A stretch of DNA of 64,000 nucleotides from Flagellimonas hadalis (lineage in GTDB: Bacteria; Bacteroidota; Bacteroidia; Flavobacteriales; Flavobacteriaceae). The DNA lies in contig NZ_VNIK02000001.1 in assembly GCF_007785775.2 (NCBI RefSeq), positions 732,678 to 796,677 of the forward strand, read 5' to 3'. Position numbers and translations under genes: made by a program. Every line of letters begins with the position of its first letter. The stretch's first letter is position 1. Under the pieces are notes generated by a model, which ran no database searches, was not told the origin of the DNA, and saw only the letters and a program-made list of their open reading frames with translations. Below, piece after piece: positions 17,574 to 26,781 of the stretch.

Positions 17574-20500
17574 CGTCGTCACCTTTTTTCTTTTTGTTTC
17601 CATTTCGTGTGGTCATTTTTTTCAACAGTTTGTTCACCTCTCGCAAGCGTGCACGTAGTTTACTCTCCTTGAAGAATTCTTCGGAAATCGGTTCGTCATG
17701 CTCATCCTTGATAAGGCTCTTGCCTTCGGACATCTTGGCAAACACAAAATACAATCCAGGGATCAACAATACCCCGAAAATAGTTCCGATGAGCATCCCT
17801 CCCAGTGCTGAACCGCCAATGGTACGGTTACCGATGGCTCCGGCACCTGAAGCGACCACCAAGGGGATCAATCCGGCGATAAAGGCAAAGGATGTCATCA
17901 AAATAGGTCGGAAACGCTGCTTGGAACCTTCAATGGCGGCTTCCAAGATCGTGGCGCCTTGTCGGTGTTTCTGAACGGCAAATTCCACGATCAAAACCGC
18001 ATTTTTACCCAGAAGTCCCACCAACATGATCACACCGATCTGTGCATACACGTCATTGGCCAATCCCATCACCTTCAACAGGAAGAAGGAACCAAATACC
18101 CCAACGGGCAAGGAAAGGATAACGGCCATCGGGAGCAAGAAGCTTTCGTACTGGGCTGCCAATACCAAATACACGAAGATCAGTACCACGATGAAAATGT
18201 AGAGCGACTCATTACCGCGCTGCGCCTCATCGAAAGACAATCCTTCCCAGGCAATATCGTAGCCACGGGGCAGGGTCTGTGCCGCCACTTCCTTAATGGC
18301 ATCGATGGCATCGCCCGTAGTGTACCCCTTGGCGGGCAGACCATTGATCGCGGCTGAGTTGTAGAGGTTGTAACGGGTGATCTCATTGGGACCCAATCGC
18401 TTTTCCATCGTCATAAATGCGGAATAAGGCACCATTTCACCCTCTTCATTCTTCACAAAAAGTTTCTCCAAATCCGATGGCAATGCCCGATATTCGGGTG
18501 CGGCCTGGGTATATACCTTAAAGAATCGACCGAAACGGATGAACCCTTGCTCATAGGTACTACCGATGAGGATGTTCAGGTTTTCCATGGCTTTTCCTAT
18601 GGAAACACCCTTCTGCATGGCTGCCTTATTGTTGATTTTCAGCTCATACTGCGGATAATTGGCCGCGTAGAAGGTAAACAGACCTGTCAACTCCTTACGT
18701 TGCCTTAGGGCGTCCATAAAGTCATTGTTCACCTTTTCAAACTCGTGGTAATCGGTACCGTTCGTCTTGTCCAACAAACGCATGGCGAAACCACCGGAAG
18801 AACCAAACCCAGGAACGGCGGGGGGCTCAAAGTATTCTATGACCGCTCCCAGGTCTTTGGTTTCTTCCTCTAATTCTTCCATGATCTCGTGTACGGTATG
18901 CTCCCGTTCGGACCACGGTTTTAGGTTGATAAGACAGGTACCGGCATTGGAACCCCTACCCTCGGTCATGATCTCATATCCGGCCAAGGACGAAACAGAT
19001 TCCACCCCCTCGGTCTCTTCGCAGATTTCCTGAAGTTTTCGTGCCACGGCATTGGTACGCTCCAAGGTAGCACCGGGAGGGGTCTGGATGATGGCGTAGA
19101 TCATTCCTTGGTCCTCATTGGGGATAAATCCGGCAGGCAACACTTGATTGGTAAAAAAGATTCCCGCGCAGAACGCCAAAAGGATTCCAAAAGTGACCAC
19201 CCTTCGGTTTACGATCTTGTTCAAAACGCCCACATATCTTCCGGTAAGTTTTTCAAACTTGCCATTGAACCAATCGATAAAACGGTTCACAGGGGATTTC
19301 CTCCGTTCCTTGCCATGGGTGCTCTTCAACATCATGGCACAGAGTACCGGGGTCAATGTCAATGCGACAATGGCAGAAATCACGATAGATCCCGCCATGG
19401 TGATGGAAAACTGTCGGTAGAAGACCCCAACTGGTCCCGTCATGAACGAAATGGGGATGAACACGGAGGTCATTACTAAAGTAATGGCGATGATGGCTCC
19501 CCCAATTTCCCCTAAAACTTCATAGGATGCCTTGTACGGCGTGAGGTTTTCTTCGTGCATCTTCACGTGCACCGCTTCCACCACCACAATGGCGTTGTCC
19601 ACCACAATACCAATGGCCAAAACCAAGGCAAAGAGTGTAATCAGGTTGATGGACAGTCCGAACAATTGCATCACAAAGAAGGCACCGATCAACGATACGG
19701 GCACCGCAATGATCGGGATGAGGGTTGAGCGCCAATCCCCCAAGAAGAGGAACACCACAATGGCCACCAAAATGAACGCATCACGCAGTGTATGGAGCAC
19801 TTGGTCTATGGAAGCGTCCAAGAAGTTGGATACGTCGTAACTGATCTGGTAGTCCATGCCGGGTGGAAGATCGGCTTCCAATTCTTTCAATTTTGCTTTT
19901 ACCTCCTTGATCACCTCACTACCATTGCTACCAAACGTTTGTTTTAACACAATGGAAGCAGAAGGTCTTCCATCCAAATTGGAATAAATATCGAAAAACT
20001 CACTACCGAGCTCCACATCGGCCAGATCGCCCAATTTTAGGATTTCCCCTTCCTCATTGGCTTTAATAATAATATCCTTGTACTGCTCGGGTTCACTATA
20101 TCGGTCTTGGTAGACCAACACATACTCCAGGGATTGGGCATTTTTACCTGAACTCTGTCCCAATCTACCGGGACGGGCAATGATACTCTGCTCTTCCATC
20201 GCCTCCAAGATTTCTTCTGCAGACACACTATAGGCCCGCATACGATCCGGTTTCAACCAAATTCGCATAGCAAACTTTCTACTTCCCAAAATTTGGGCAG
20301 TGGCAATACCATTGATCCTTTGGATTTCAGGAATCATTTTGGTGTAGGCATAGTTGTACAGGAACAGCTCATCTGCATTGTCCTCCTTGCTATAGAGGTT
20401 TACGTACATCAGCATGCTGGGAATTACCGGGGTAATGATCACCCCTTCCCGCTGCACCAGATCGGGCAACAAGGGCATCACCTGGTCAACCCGCGTTTTG

Positions 20501-20820
20501 ACCCGTACCACTGCTTCGTTGGGGTCCGTGCCCGGTTCAAAAATGATACGAACGGTTCCTTCCCCGGCACTGGTGGCATCGGAAGCGATATAACGCATGC
20601 CCTGCACCCCGTTGATCGCCGTTTCCAAAGGAATCAAGGTCGATTTCACCAATACGTCGGCACTGGCACCAGGGTAGGCAATGAATATGTTTACGGTTGT
20701 TGGAGCGATCTGCGGAAACTGTGAAATGGGCAATTGCTTGATGGCAAGCAGCCCCGTGAACACAATGATCACCGAGATCACAATGGCCAATACTGGCCTA
20801 TGGATAAATTTTTTGAACAT
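17563..20820 (-). CDS. RND multidrug efflux pump, inner membrane permease (HAE1 family)
   Basis: A 1085-residue AcrB-like protein with a first membrane segment at about residues 10-29, two large periplasmic loops and about 12 membrane helices. The fourth helix reads GIVVDNAIVVVEAV; E. coli AcrB has two adjacent Asp residues there, whereas here the second is Asn, which is also seen in other Bacteroidota pumps. The Lys of the tenth helix is kept (GLLGKNAVLIVEFA). The C terminus is a charged cytoplasmic tail. It would export drugs or other hydrophobic compounds using the proton gradient. It lies between the adaptor gene (23-base gap) and the duct gene (11-base overlap). Confidence 0.93.
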   Translation of the reverse strand: MFKKFIHRPVLAIVISVIIVFTGLLAIKQLPISQFPQIAPTTVNIFIAYPGASADVLVKSTLIPLETAINGVQGMRYIASDATSAGEGTVRIIFEPGTDPNEAVVRVKTRVDQVMPLLPDLVQREGVIITPVIPSMLMYVNLYSKEDNADELFLYNYAYTKMIPEIQRINGIATAQILGSRKFAMRIWLKPDRMRAYSVSAEEILEAMEEQSIIARPGRLGQSSGKNAQSLEYVLVYQDRYSEPEQYKDIIIKANEEGEILKLGDLADVELGSEFFDIYSNLDGRPSASIVLKQTFGSNGSEVIKEVKAKLKELEADLPPGMDYQISYDVSNFLDASIDQVLHTLRDAFILVAIVVFLFLGDWRSTLIPIIAVPVSLIGAFFVMQLFGLSINLITLFALVLAIGIVVDNAIVVVEAVHVKMHEENLTPYKASYEVLGEIGGAIIAITLVMTSVFIPISFMTGPVGVFYRQFSITMAGSIVISAIVALTLTPVLCAMMLKSTHGKERRKSPVNRFIDWFNGKFEKLTGRYVGVLNKIVNRRVVTFGILLAFCAGIFFTNQVLPAGFIPNEDQGMIYAIIQTPPGATLERTNAVARKLQEICEETEGVESVSSLAGYEIMTEGRGSNAGTCLINLKPWSEREHTVHEIMEELEEETKDLGAVIEYFEPPAVPGFGSSGGFAMRLLDKTNGTDYHEFEKVNNDFMDALRQRKELTGLFTFYAANYPQYELKINNKAAMQKGVSIGKAMENLNILIGSTYEQGFIRFGRFFKVYTQAAPEYRALPSDLEKLFVKNEEGEMVPYSAFMTMEKRLGPNEITRYNLYNSAAINGLPAKGYTTGDAIDAIKEVAAQTLPRGYDIAWEGLSFDEAQRGNESLYIFIVVLIFVYLVLAAQYESFLLPMAVILSLPVGVFGSFFLLKVMGLANDVYAQIGVIMLVGLLGKNAVLIVEFAVQKHRQGATILEAAIEGSKQRFRPILMTSFAFIAGLIPLVVASGAGAIGNRTIGGSALGGMLIGTIFGVLLIPGLYFVFAKMSEGKSLIKDEHDEPISEEFFKESKLRARLREVNKLLKKMTTRNGNKKKKGDDDEE

Positions 20821-20843
20821 CTTGTCTGAAGATTTTTAGGTTG

Positions 20844-21926
20844 TTATTCTGCGTACAGGTCCAGGCTCGTCAAGATCTTGTCCGGTTTCTCGAACACATA
20901 ATGGATCTTCTCGCCGTTCTTGACCATACGGATGCCTTCCAACAAGACCTTGTCATCCTTGGACAATCCCTTTTCCACCACAAAGAGGTGCTGTAGCTCG
21001 GCCCCGATCGTTACTTCGCGTTGGCGCACCTTGTCATCCTTGTCGATAACGAATACGTACTTTTTGTCCAACACCTCAAAAGTGGCCTTTTGTGGAATGA
21101 GCAGGACATTTTTTAGGGGAACGGTCATCAAAATGCTCCCGGTCTCTCCATGGCGAAGGATCCTATCTGGATTATCGAATGTGGCCCGGAAAGCAATGTT
21201 CCCTGTCTCGTTGTTGAATTCCCCCTCAATGGTTTCCACAACACCGGGTTGATTGAATTTTTTGTTGTTTGCCATCAAAAGTTCCACCTCTTGCTTTTTG
21301 TCCTTTTTTGCACTGGTGATGTAATCCAGGTATTCGGCCTCGGGCACATTGAAATAGACCCACATTTTGCTGTTGTCGGACAGGGTGGTCAACAACTCCC
21401 CTTCGTCCAAAAGGCTTCCCTCCCTAGCTTCAAGGTGGTCCATGATGCCATCAAATGGGGCGCGGATGTCCGTAAAGCCCAAATGGGTCTCTGCGAGGGC
21501 CACTTCGGCCTTGGCCCTGTCAAATTCAGCTTTGGCCATGGCCAGTTCGTTGGATGAGACCACGTTGCCGTCCGCCAAAAGTTGGGTGTTCTTGAATTCA
21601 ATTTCGGCGACTTCGGCCTCTGCCTTGGCCTTTTGGAGATCGGCCTGATAGACATTGGGCATGATGTGGAACATTTGTTGGCCTTTTTTTACAAACTGGC
21701 CCTCATCCACATAAATGTGCTGTAGATATCCTTTTTCCAAGGCCCTTAGCTCAATGTGCCTAATGGAGTGGATCTGGCAGACATAATCTTTGGTGATGGA
21801 GGTGTCCTTTTGGATAGGACTGGAAACGAGGTACTTGGTTTCGTCCTTTTTTTCGTGTTTTTTGGATTCGCAACTTGTATAACAAAGCAACACAAGCATG
21901 CCAAGGAAGATGGTAACTTTCCTCAT
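20844..21926 (-). CDS. RND efflux periplasmic adaptor (membrane fusion lipoprotein)
   Basis: A 360-residue protein with a lipoprotein signal (Cys19 in CYTSC), a lipoyl-like barrel part (GYLQHIYVDEGQFVKKGQQM, about residues 65-84), a helical hairpin (about 95-150), the mating barrel half with IRAPFDGIMD and a beta-barrel domain. It would link the inner membrane pump to the outer membrane duct. First gene of the three-gene operon and the likely position of its promoter. No regulator gene is next to it on the same strand. Confidence 0.92.
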   Translation of the reverse strand: MRKVTIFLGMLVLLCYTSCESKKHEKKDETKYLVSSPIQKDTSITKDYVCQIHSIRHIELRALEKGYLQHIYVDEGQFVKKGQQMFHIMPNVYQADLQKAKAEAEVAEIEFKNTQLLADGNVVSSNELAMAKAEFDRAKAEVALAETHLGFTDIRAPFDGIMDHLEAREGSLLDEGELLTTLSDNSKMWVYFNVPEAEYLDYITSAKKDKKQEVELLMANNKKFNQPGVVETIEGEFNNETGNIAFRATFDNPDRILRHGETGSILMTVPLKNVLLIPQKATFEVLDKKYVFVIDKDDKVRQREVTIGAELQHLFVVEKGLSKDDKVLLEGIRMVKNGEKIHYVFEKPDKILTSLDLYAE

Positions 21927-22073
21927 GGTTTTTACTGGTTTAGAAATTGATTTGTGTGATGTACTTTAGGAAATCCCTATCGTCGTGATGGGATTGCCCG
22001 GTCAATGAAAATGGCCCAGTTGGGCTTGGAAGGGAAAACCGTGGAAATCGGGTCTTCCCATTAAAAGGAAATG

Positions 22074-22478
22074 CTAAATTCTAAAAACTTGGAACCTAAT
22101 ATGTCGCTTAAGATCAACGATGCTGGAATCCAAGGCCAAATGCCTAGGATTTGTTCCAAGTTCACTGGTATACTGTTCGCCGATGGGAACATAAAAAAAG
22201 GCAGTCAAATAACTGCCATGTCCAAAATCTGAATTGTATGAAGAAGTTTCTTCGTCCTTTTCCTCTTTCTCACCTACCTCGGTCTCGGCATAGTGTTTTT
22301 TCTCCTGTTCCAAATGTTGCCATCCGATGGAAGAGGCTGGACATTGGTCTTGTTCGTACTGGATGACACAGGCATTCTCCGGCTCAGAATCATACTGCGA
22401 ATCCGCATACAGATTGATGAACCCTCCCAACAAAAGGACGCATAGGGGAAGAAAATATAAGTTGAATGCCTTTTTCAT
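22074..22478 (-). CDS. Secreted protein of unknown function
   Basis: A 134-residue protein with an N-terminal signal peptide (about residues 1-25) and a charged middle (KHYAETEVGEKEEKDEE, about 60-76) followed by a more hydrophobic C terminus. I do not recognise a domain. It ends 148 bases before the efflux adaptor start on the same strand, so it could be the first gene of that operon or an independent gene. Its start is divergent from the Crp-like regulator at 22709. Two Cys residues (near 37 and 46) could pair after export. Confidence 0.55.
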   Translation of the reverse strand: MKKAFNLYFLPLCVLLLGGFINLYADSQYDSEPENACVIQYEQDQCPASSIGWQHLEQEKKHYAETEVGEKEEKDEETSSYNSDFGHGSYLTAFFYVPIGEQYTSELGTNPRHLALDSSIVDLKRHIRFQVFRI

Positions 22479-22589
22479 TTGGGCAACAAAACTAGGTCAC
22501 CGAAGTTTCTCCAACAAATAGTCTGTGTTAATTATGGTTAAAATCAGAAATCAAGAAATCATTTTTGCCATAAAATTTGTATAGACAAA

Positions 22590-22624
22590 CAATACCTCCA
22601 TTAAGTGTAAAATAATGGGTATTG
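22590..22624. promoter_or_regulatory. Imperfect inverted repeat in a divergent intergenic region
   Basis: CAATACCTCCATTA at 22590-22603 pairs with TAATGGGTATTG at 22613-22624, leaving a two-base bulge and a nine-base loop. It sits between the divergent starts at 22478 and 22709. It could be an operator for the adjacent Crp-like protein or a hairpin in its leader. This is structural observation only. Confidence 0.35.
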
Positions 22625-22708
22625 TTTTAACAAAAGTGATGATGCTCATCTTATCCACGACCATTTTCCATTTTCCTACGTAACTTGTCCGTTCCAAAAA
22701 CCATTTTC

Positions 22709-23296
22709 ATGAAAAGGGCAACGCTTGAGTCATTTTTTGGGCACTTATGCCAGTATGTGGCCGTATCGAAAGAAGAGTTTGGCGATATACTTTCCTTTTT
22801 TGAAGAACGCAATCTGGCCAAAAAGGAAATCTTGATGCATGCCGGGGGTCCATGCACCCATGCCCATGTGGTCCTGAAAGGTTGCATGCACATGTACTTC
22901 GTCAATGAAAAAGGGGTGGAACGTACTGTGCAATTTGCTTTGGAAAACTGGTGGTTGACGGATTTTTTGGCGTTCCAAAACAAGGGAAATACGGACTTTT
23001 CCATCCAAGCCGTGGAGAAAAGTGAAGTGCTCTCCATCAGTCTGGACCAACAGGAACGGTTACTCGAAAAATATCCAAAACTGGAACGCTATTTCAGGAT
23101 GATCTACCAGACCGCTTATGGGGCGTCCCTGATGAGAACGAAATACCTATCCGATTTTTCCAAAGAAGATATCTATTTACATTTCGTGGAGCATTACCCA
23201 ACATTTGCCCAGCGAGTGCCACAATACCTGATTGCTTCCTTTTTGGGACTCACTCCTGAATATGTGAGCGAGATCCGAGCAAAAAAGCGTTCTTAA
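22709..23296 (+). CDS. Crp/Fnr family transcriptional regulator
   Basis: A 195-residue protein: a cyclic-nucleotide-binding-like beta barrel (about residues 25-115, with YFVNEKGVERTVQFALENWW) and a C-terminal DNA-binding part (about 150-190) that keeps IASFLGLTPEYVSEIRAKK, a helix-turn-helix with recognition helix. The cAMP-binding arginine motif of Crp is not evident, so the ligand is unknown. A TTG start 8 codons upstream is possible; the ATG at 22709 is preferred. The next gene, an AhpD-like enzyme, lies 66 bases downstream, a pairing often met in Bacteroidota and a plausible regulatory target. Confidence 0.85.
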   Translation: MKRATLESFFGHLCQYVAVSKEEFGDILSFFEERNLAKKEILMHAGGPCTHAHVVLKGCMHMYFVNEKGVERTVQFALENWWLTDFLAFQNKGNTDFSIQAVEKSEVLSISLDQQERLLEKYPKLERYFRMIYQTAYGASLMRTKYLSDFSKEDIYLHFVEHYPTFAQRVPQYLIASFLGLTPEYVSEIRAKKRS

Positions 23297-23362
23297 ACCA
23301 GTTTAAGTTCTAGGGACAGCCCCTGGCCTACCTTCGCATCAACAATCCAAAAACAGAAAAAG

Positions 23363-23803
23363 ATGGAAAAAAGAATTCAAATTGATGTGGCGGAACCTTT
23401 GGCTTTCAAGGCCATGTTCGGACTGGAAAAATACATCCAACAGAGCCAACTGGACATAATCCATTATGAATTGATCAAGATTAGGGCCTCCCAACTCAAC
23501 GGATGCGCTTTCTGTATCAACATGCATACCAAGGATGCCCTAAAAATGGGTGTAGATCCCCAACGGTTGTTCCTGTTGGATGCCTGGTGGGACACTGAGC
23601 TCTATTCCGAAGAGGAACAAATCATTTTAAAAATGACGGAAGAAATCACCTTGGTGCACCAAGAGGGGCTGAGCCAAGAAACCTACAATCGAGCTGTCCA
23701 ACTCTTTGATGAACATTATTTCGCACAGATTGTCATGGCCATTGTGACCATCAATGCCTGGAACCGAATTTCCATCAGCACACATAAGCCCTTACAGGAT
23801 TGA
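23363..23803 (+). CDS. Carboxymuconolactone decarboxylase family (AhpD-like) protein
   Basis: A 146-residue all-helical protein with the AhpD redox motif: Cys48, Cys51 and His55 in GCAFCINMH. The CxxC-x3-H pattern suggests peroxidase or disulfide reductase activity rather than lactone decarboxylation. It follows the Crp-like regulator on the same strand. A near-consensus -7 element (TACCTTCG, around 23330) lies upstream, so it may have its own promoter. A strong hairpin terminator follows at 23825. Confidence 0.88.
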   Translation: MEKRIQIDVAEPLAFKAMFGLEKYIQQSQLDIIHYELIKIRASQLNGCAFCINMHTKDALKMGVDPQRLFLLDAWWDTELYSEEEQIILKMTEEITLVHQEGLSQETYNRAVQLFDEHYFAQIVMAIVTINAWNRISISTHKPLQD

Positions 23804-23824
23804 GCATGTATCAAAAGTACATTC

Positions 23825-23846
23825 AAAGGCCCCGATCGGGGCCTTT
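23825..23846 (+). terminator. Rho-independent terminator
   Basis: AAAGGCCCC and GGGGCCTTT form a 9-bp perfect stem around GATC, followed by TGTTTTT. It ends the AhpD-like transcript 22 bases after the stop codon. Confidence 0.88.
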
Positions 23847-23910
23847 TGTTTTTGAAAAACAATTAAACCTTATATTCGTCCCAAAGCTAATACACCACTA
23901 AACCATCCTT

Positions 23911-24492
23911 ATGAAAAAAATGGCCCTCCTGTTGTTCGTAAGCCTATCGTTTACGTCCTGCATCGATTTCAAGACAAAAAAATCCAGTTCGGAGCCCAAA
24001 CCTGAGGATTTCACCACCGTTGTGGTAAATGACAGGTACCAAATAGACATCCCAAGGTTCATGAAGAGCACCACTGGCCTGAACGATGAGGCCTCGCTTC
24101 AATACCAAAACCTGTTCAAAGAGGCTTATACCATTATCATTGACGAACCCAAGGATGAGTTTATGGATCTTTTCAAGGAACTGGACAGCTATGACGAAAA
24201 TCTCTCGCTGATAGAAAATTACAGGGACATCCAACTGCAACTTTTCAATGAACGGATGCGGGTCAACACACAATCTTCGCCCAGGTCATTGAAAATAAAC
24301 GGTCTTGATGCCCAACAAGTGGACATGGACGCACATGTGGATGGCGTTGATCAGGAAATCTCCTATTTCCTGACGTTCGTCGAGGGACCGGAAAATGTGT
24401 ATATGATCATGGCCTGGACGCTCAAAAGCAAGAAAGAGGAACACGCAAAAACCTATGCTGTGATCGCGGAATCTTTTGGGTTGCTGCAATAG
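23911..24492 (+). CDS. Lipoprotein of unknown function
   Basis: A 193-residue protein with a lipoprotein signal (Cys17 in SFTSC), a Ser/Lys-rich linker and a soluble domain with VVNDRYQIDIPRFMKST (about residues 38-54) and a C-terminal helix. The pattern of a short beta hairpin with a ligand-like YQIDIP followed by mixed alpha/beta resembles small PsbP-like or DcrB-like periplasmic proteins, but this is only a resemblance. A near-consensus -7 element TATATTCG is about 40 bases upstream, so it is probably a single-gene unit. Confidence 0.68.
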   Translation: MKKMALLLFVSLSFTSCIDFKTKKSSSEPKPEDFTTVVVNDRYQIDIPRFMKSTTGLNDEASLQYQNLFKEAYTIIIDEPKDEFMDLFKELDSYDENLSLIENYRDIQLQLFNERMRVNTQSSPRSLKINGLDAQQVDMDAHVDGVDQEISYFLTFVEGPENVYMIMAWTLKSKKEEHAKTYAVIAESFGLLQ

Positions 24493-24640
24493 ACATCTTT
24501 CCCGCTCTCAATCCCTCTCCGCTACCTCCATTTGGTTTGTGCATTTCACCCGATTTATTGCGCATTCCATCCTTTGATCTATTTCGTTCAACGGCGATTT
24601 TTTAAGTTTGTTGGTCGAAATAACATGCAATATTACCCCC

Positions 24641-25426
24641 ATGAAAAAAACCTTATCCCCAAAGCTAGGTGCGCTCCTTTTTATTTTTTTGACTTTTATG
24701 GCCTGTAGTTCGGAAGACGGCGCAAATGGCCTTGATGGAATGGATGGCATTGACGGAATTGATGGAACGGATGGAACGGATGGAACGGATGGCCTAACCA
24801 GCTTGATCAGTACAACCGTGGAAGAGCCCGGCACTAACTGCGCCAATGGCGGATTCAGACTTGACATCGGATTGGACAGTAACGAGAATGGCCAATTGGA
24901 TGCAGGAGAAGTTTCTTCCTCCCAATATCTTTGTAACCTTGATCCTGCGGATGGCCTCACCAGTTTGATCGGTACAGTGATTGAGCAACCTGGTGCAAAC
25001 TGCGCCAATGGCGGATATCGATTGGATGTTGGTTTGGACAGCAATGGCAATGGCGAATTGGATGAGTCCGAGGTGACTTCTTCAGAATACCTTTGCAATG
25101 CCGATGCCGCTGACTTCAACTACCAATCCTATGCATCGTTGATAAGCCAGACCGGTACTGATGATCCTGTAAGCAGTGTATTGGATAACAGCCTTGGTCT
25201 CAACATTGTATGGGCAAGGGAATCCCAGGGAAGATATTTGGGAACTCTGGATAGGTCCATTGATATTGGAAAAACGGTCATCTTCTTTAGCACTCCCAGC
25301 TCGCATACCGGCGTAAGGGGTGAATTGGTGAGCGACAACCAAATTAGGCTGGAACTACAAAACGGTATCAACGTATTTGCCGATAACTTTGAAAATCTTT
25401 CTTTCGAGCTTAGGGAGTACGAATAG
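24641..25426 (+). CDS. Surface lipoprotein with collagen-like and Asp-rich repeats
   Basis: A 261-residue protein from the ATG at 24641 (a TTG 11 codons earlier is less likely). The lipoprotein Cys is residue 22. Residues 27-50 are a Gly-x-Asp collagen-like run (GLDGMDGIDGIDG and so on). Two 54-residue repeats follow (51-104 and 105-158), each with a Cys near the start and one near the end and an Asp-rich loop such as DSNGNGELDESE (133-144) that resembles a calcium-binding EF-hand loop. The C-terminal 100 residues form a separate beta-rich domain. Function unknown; probably exposed on the cell surface. The repeat-bearing gene at 25479 follows by 52 bases. Confidence 0.75.
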   Translation: MKKTLSPKLGALLFIFLTFMACSSEDGANGLDGMDGIDGIDGTDGTDGTDGLTSLISTTVEEPGTNCANGGFRLDIGLDSNENGQLDAGEVSSSQYLCNLDPADGLTSLIGTVIEQPGANCANGGYRLDVGLDSNGNGELDESEVTSSEYLCNADAADFNYQSYASLISQTGTDDPVSSVLDNSLGLNIVWARESQGRYLGTLDRSIDIGKTVIFFSTPSSHTGVRGELVSDNQIRLELQNGINVFADNFENLSFELREYE

Positions 25427-25478
25427 AAACATCCTGCTCAAAAGCCATTCATTTGAATATATTTCAACCCGGAAAATT

Positions 25479-26732
25479 ATGAAAAATTTCACCCCATTTA
25501 GCTTGCTGATCGCGCTTATCGCCTGTGTATCCACCTATGGACAAAACTCCTTTCCCGCATCTGGCAGTGTGGGAATCGGAACATTGACCCCCAACCCTAG
25601 TTATGCTTTGGACGTCAATGGAACCGTAAACGCTTCGCAAATTTTTGCGACCCAACTCAATGTGACCGATTTGTTGGTCAACGGTTCAGCTGTGCAAAGT
25701 TCACCTTGGACCATCAACGGAAATGACCTATCCTATACCACAGGAAGTGTCGAGGTAAGTACATTGGATGCCACTGCCCTGCTCCTCAACGGAACCAATG
25801 TGGTTTCCTCTCCATGGACCATCAACGGAAATGACATTTCATATACAACAGGTGATGTAGATGTAGCAACCTTAAATGCCACCAACATATTACTGAACGG
25901 CTCACCTATAGACAGCGGCTCCTCTCCATGGACCATCAACGGAAATGACCTATCCTATACCACAGGAAGTGTCGAGGTAAGTACATTGGAGGCTACTAGC
26001 CTTCTTCTTAACGGAACCAATGTGGTTTCCTCCCCGTGGACCATCAATGGGAATGACCTATCCTACACCGCAGGGGACATCGAAGTAGGCTCATTGGATG
26101 CCACTAGCCTTCTTCTTAATGAAACCAATGTGGTTTCCTCCCCGTGGACCATCAATGGGAATGACCTATCATACACTGCGGGGGACATCGAAGTAGGCTC
26201 ATTGGATGCCACTAGCCTTCTTCTTAATGGAACCAATGTGGTTTCCTCCCCGTGGACCATCAATGGGAATGACCTATCATACACTGCCGGAACGGTTGGG
26301 GTATCCAACCTGAATGCTTCCGGAAGCGTTGGTATCGGCACAACGAACACGCAAGGGTATATGCTCGCCGTTGCAGGAAATGTGGTAGCAGAAGCCGTAA
26401 AAGTGGAACTTCAAGGCAATTGGCCTGATTTTGTGTTTGAAAAGGAATATGACCTGATCGGTTTGTTGGAGACCGAATCATTCATTAAAAAATACGGCCA
26501 CCTTCCCAATGTGCCCAGTGCAGAAGAAGTAAAGCAAAACGGCATAAGTTTAGGAGAAATGGATGCCAAGCTACTACAAAAAATAGAGGAACTCACTCTC
26601 CATACCATCCAACAACAAAAGGAAATCGAGGATTTGAAAGCTGCCAATCAAAAATTGGACGAACAGAACAAATTGATCCAGAACCTACTGGAACGATTGG
26701 AAAAAGTGGAAAACGCTTCCAAGAAGCCATAA
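25479..26732 (+). CDS. Repetitive secreted protein with C-terminal coiled coil, fibre-like
   Basis: A 417-residue protein from the ATG at 25479 with a signal peptide (about residues 1-20). After a short segment with SVGIGTLTPNPSYALDVNG come six units of 36 residues (one of 38) that each open with SPWTINGNDLSY, then another GIGTTNTQGYML segment and a long coiled coil (about 355-417). The combination of a GIGT-type motif, beta repeats and a trimer-like coiled coil resembles Bacteroidota fibre or tail-fibre-like proteins. It is next to a surface lipoprotein and ends at a strong terminator. No enzymatic domain is seen. Confidence 0.72.
   Translation: MKNFTPFSLLIALIACVSTYGQNSFPASGSVGIGTLTPNPSYALDVNGTVNASQIFATQLNVTDLLVNGSAVQSSPWTINGNDLSYTTGSVEVSTLDATALLLNGTNVVSSPWTINGNDISYTTGDVDVATLNATNILLNGSPIDSGSSPWTINGNDLSYTTGSVEVSTLEATSLLLNGTNVVSSPWTINGNDLSYTAGDIEVGSLDATSLLLNETNVVSSPWTINGNDLSYTAGDIEVGSLDATSLLLNGTNVVSSPWTINGNDLSYTAGTVGVSNLNASGSVGIGTTNTQGYMLAVAGNVVAEAVKVELQGNWPDFVFEKEYDLIGLLETESFIKKYGHLPNVPSAEEVKQNGISLGEMDAKLLQKIEELTLHTIQQQKEIEDLKAANQKLDEQNKLIQNLLERLEKVENASKKP
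25701..26310 (+). repeat. In-frame 108-bp coding repeat, six units
   Basis: The shared core ccatcaa recurs at 25711, 25819, 25933, 26041, 26149 and 26257, spaced 108, 114, 108, 108 and 108 bases. The longer spacing adds two codons. The last three units are nearly identical, which points to recent expansion by slippage or unequal recombination. Unit number therefore may vary between strains. Confidence 0.92.
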
Positions 26733-26734
26733 AA

Positions 26735-26761
26735 AAAAGCCGCTGAAATTCAGCGGCTTTT
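26735..26761. terminator. Bidirectional terminator
   Basis: AAAAGCCGCTGAA pairs with TTCAGCGGCTTTT, with A and T tracts on both sides. It lies between the converging stops at 26732 and 26782. Confidence 0.88.
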
Positions 26762-26781
26762 TTAGTTGCCCTTCTCGCATT

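Noticed and set aside
16146..21926. A cation (CusA-type) efflux pump instead of a multidrug pump
   Set aside because: The permease keeps the HAE1-type fourth and tenth helix motifs, and no CusA-type metal-binding Met cluster was seen. The substrate still remains unknown.
25701..26310. The 108-bp repeats as a non-coding satellite or CRISPR
   Set aside because: The period is a multiple of three, the frame is open throughout and the repeats encode a regular peptide motif.
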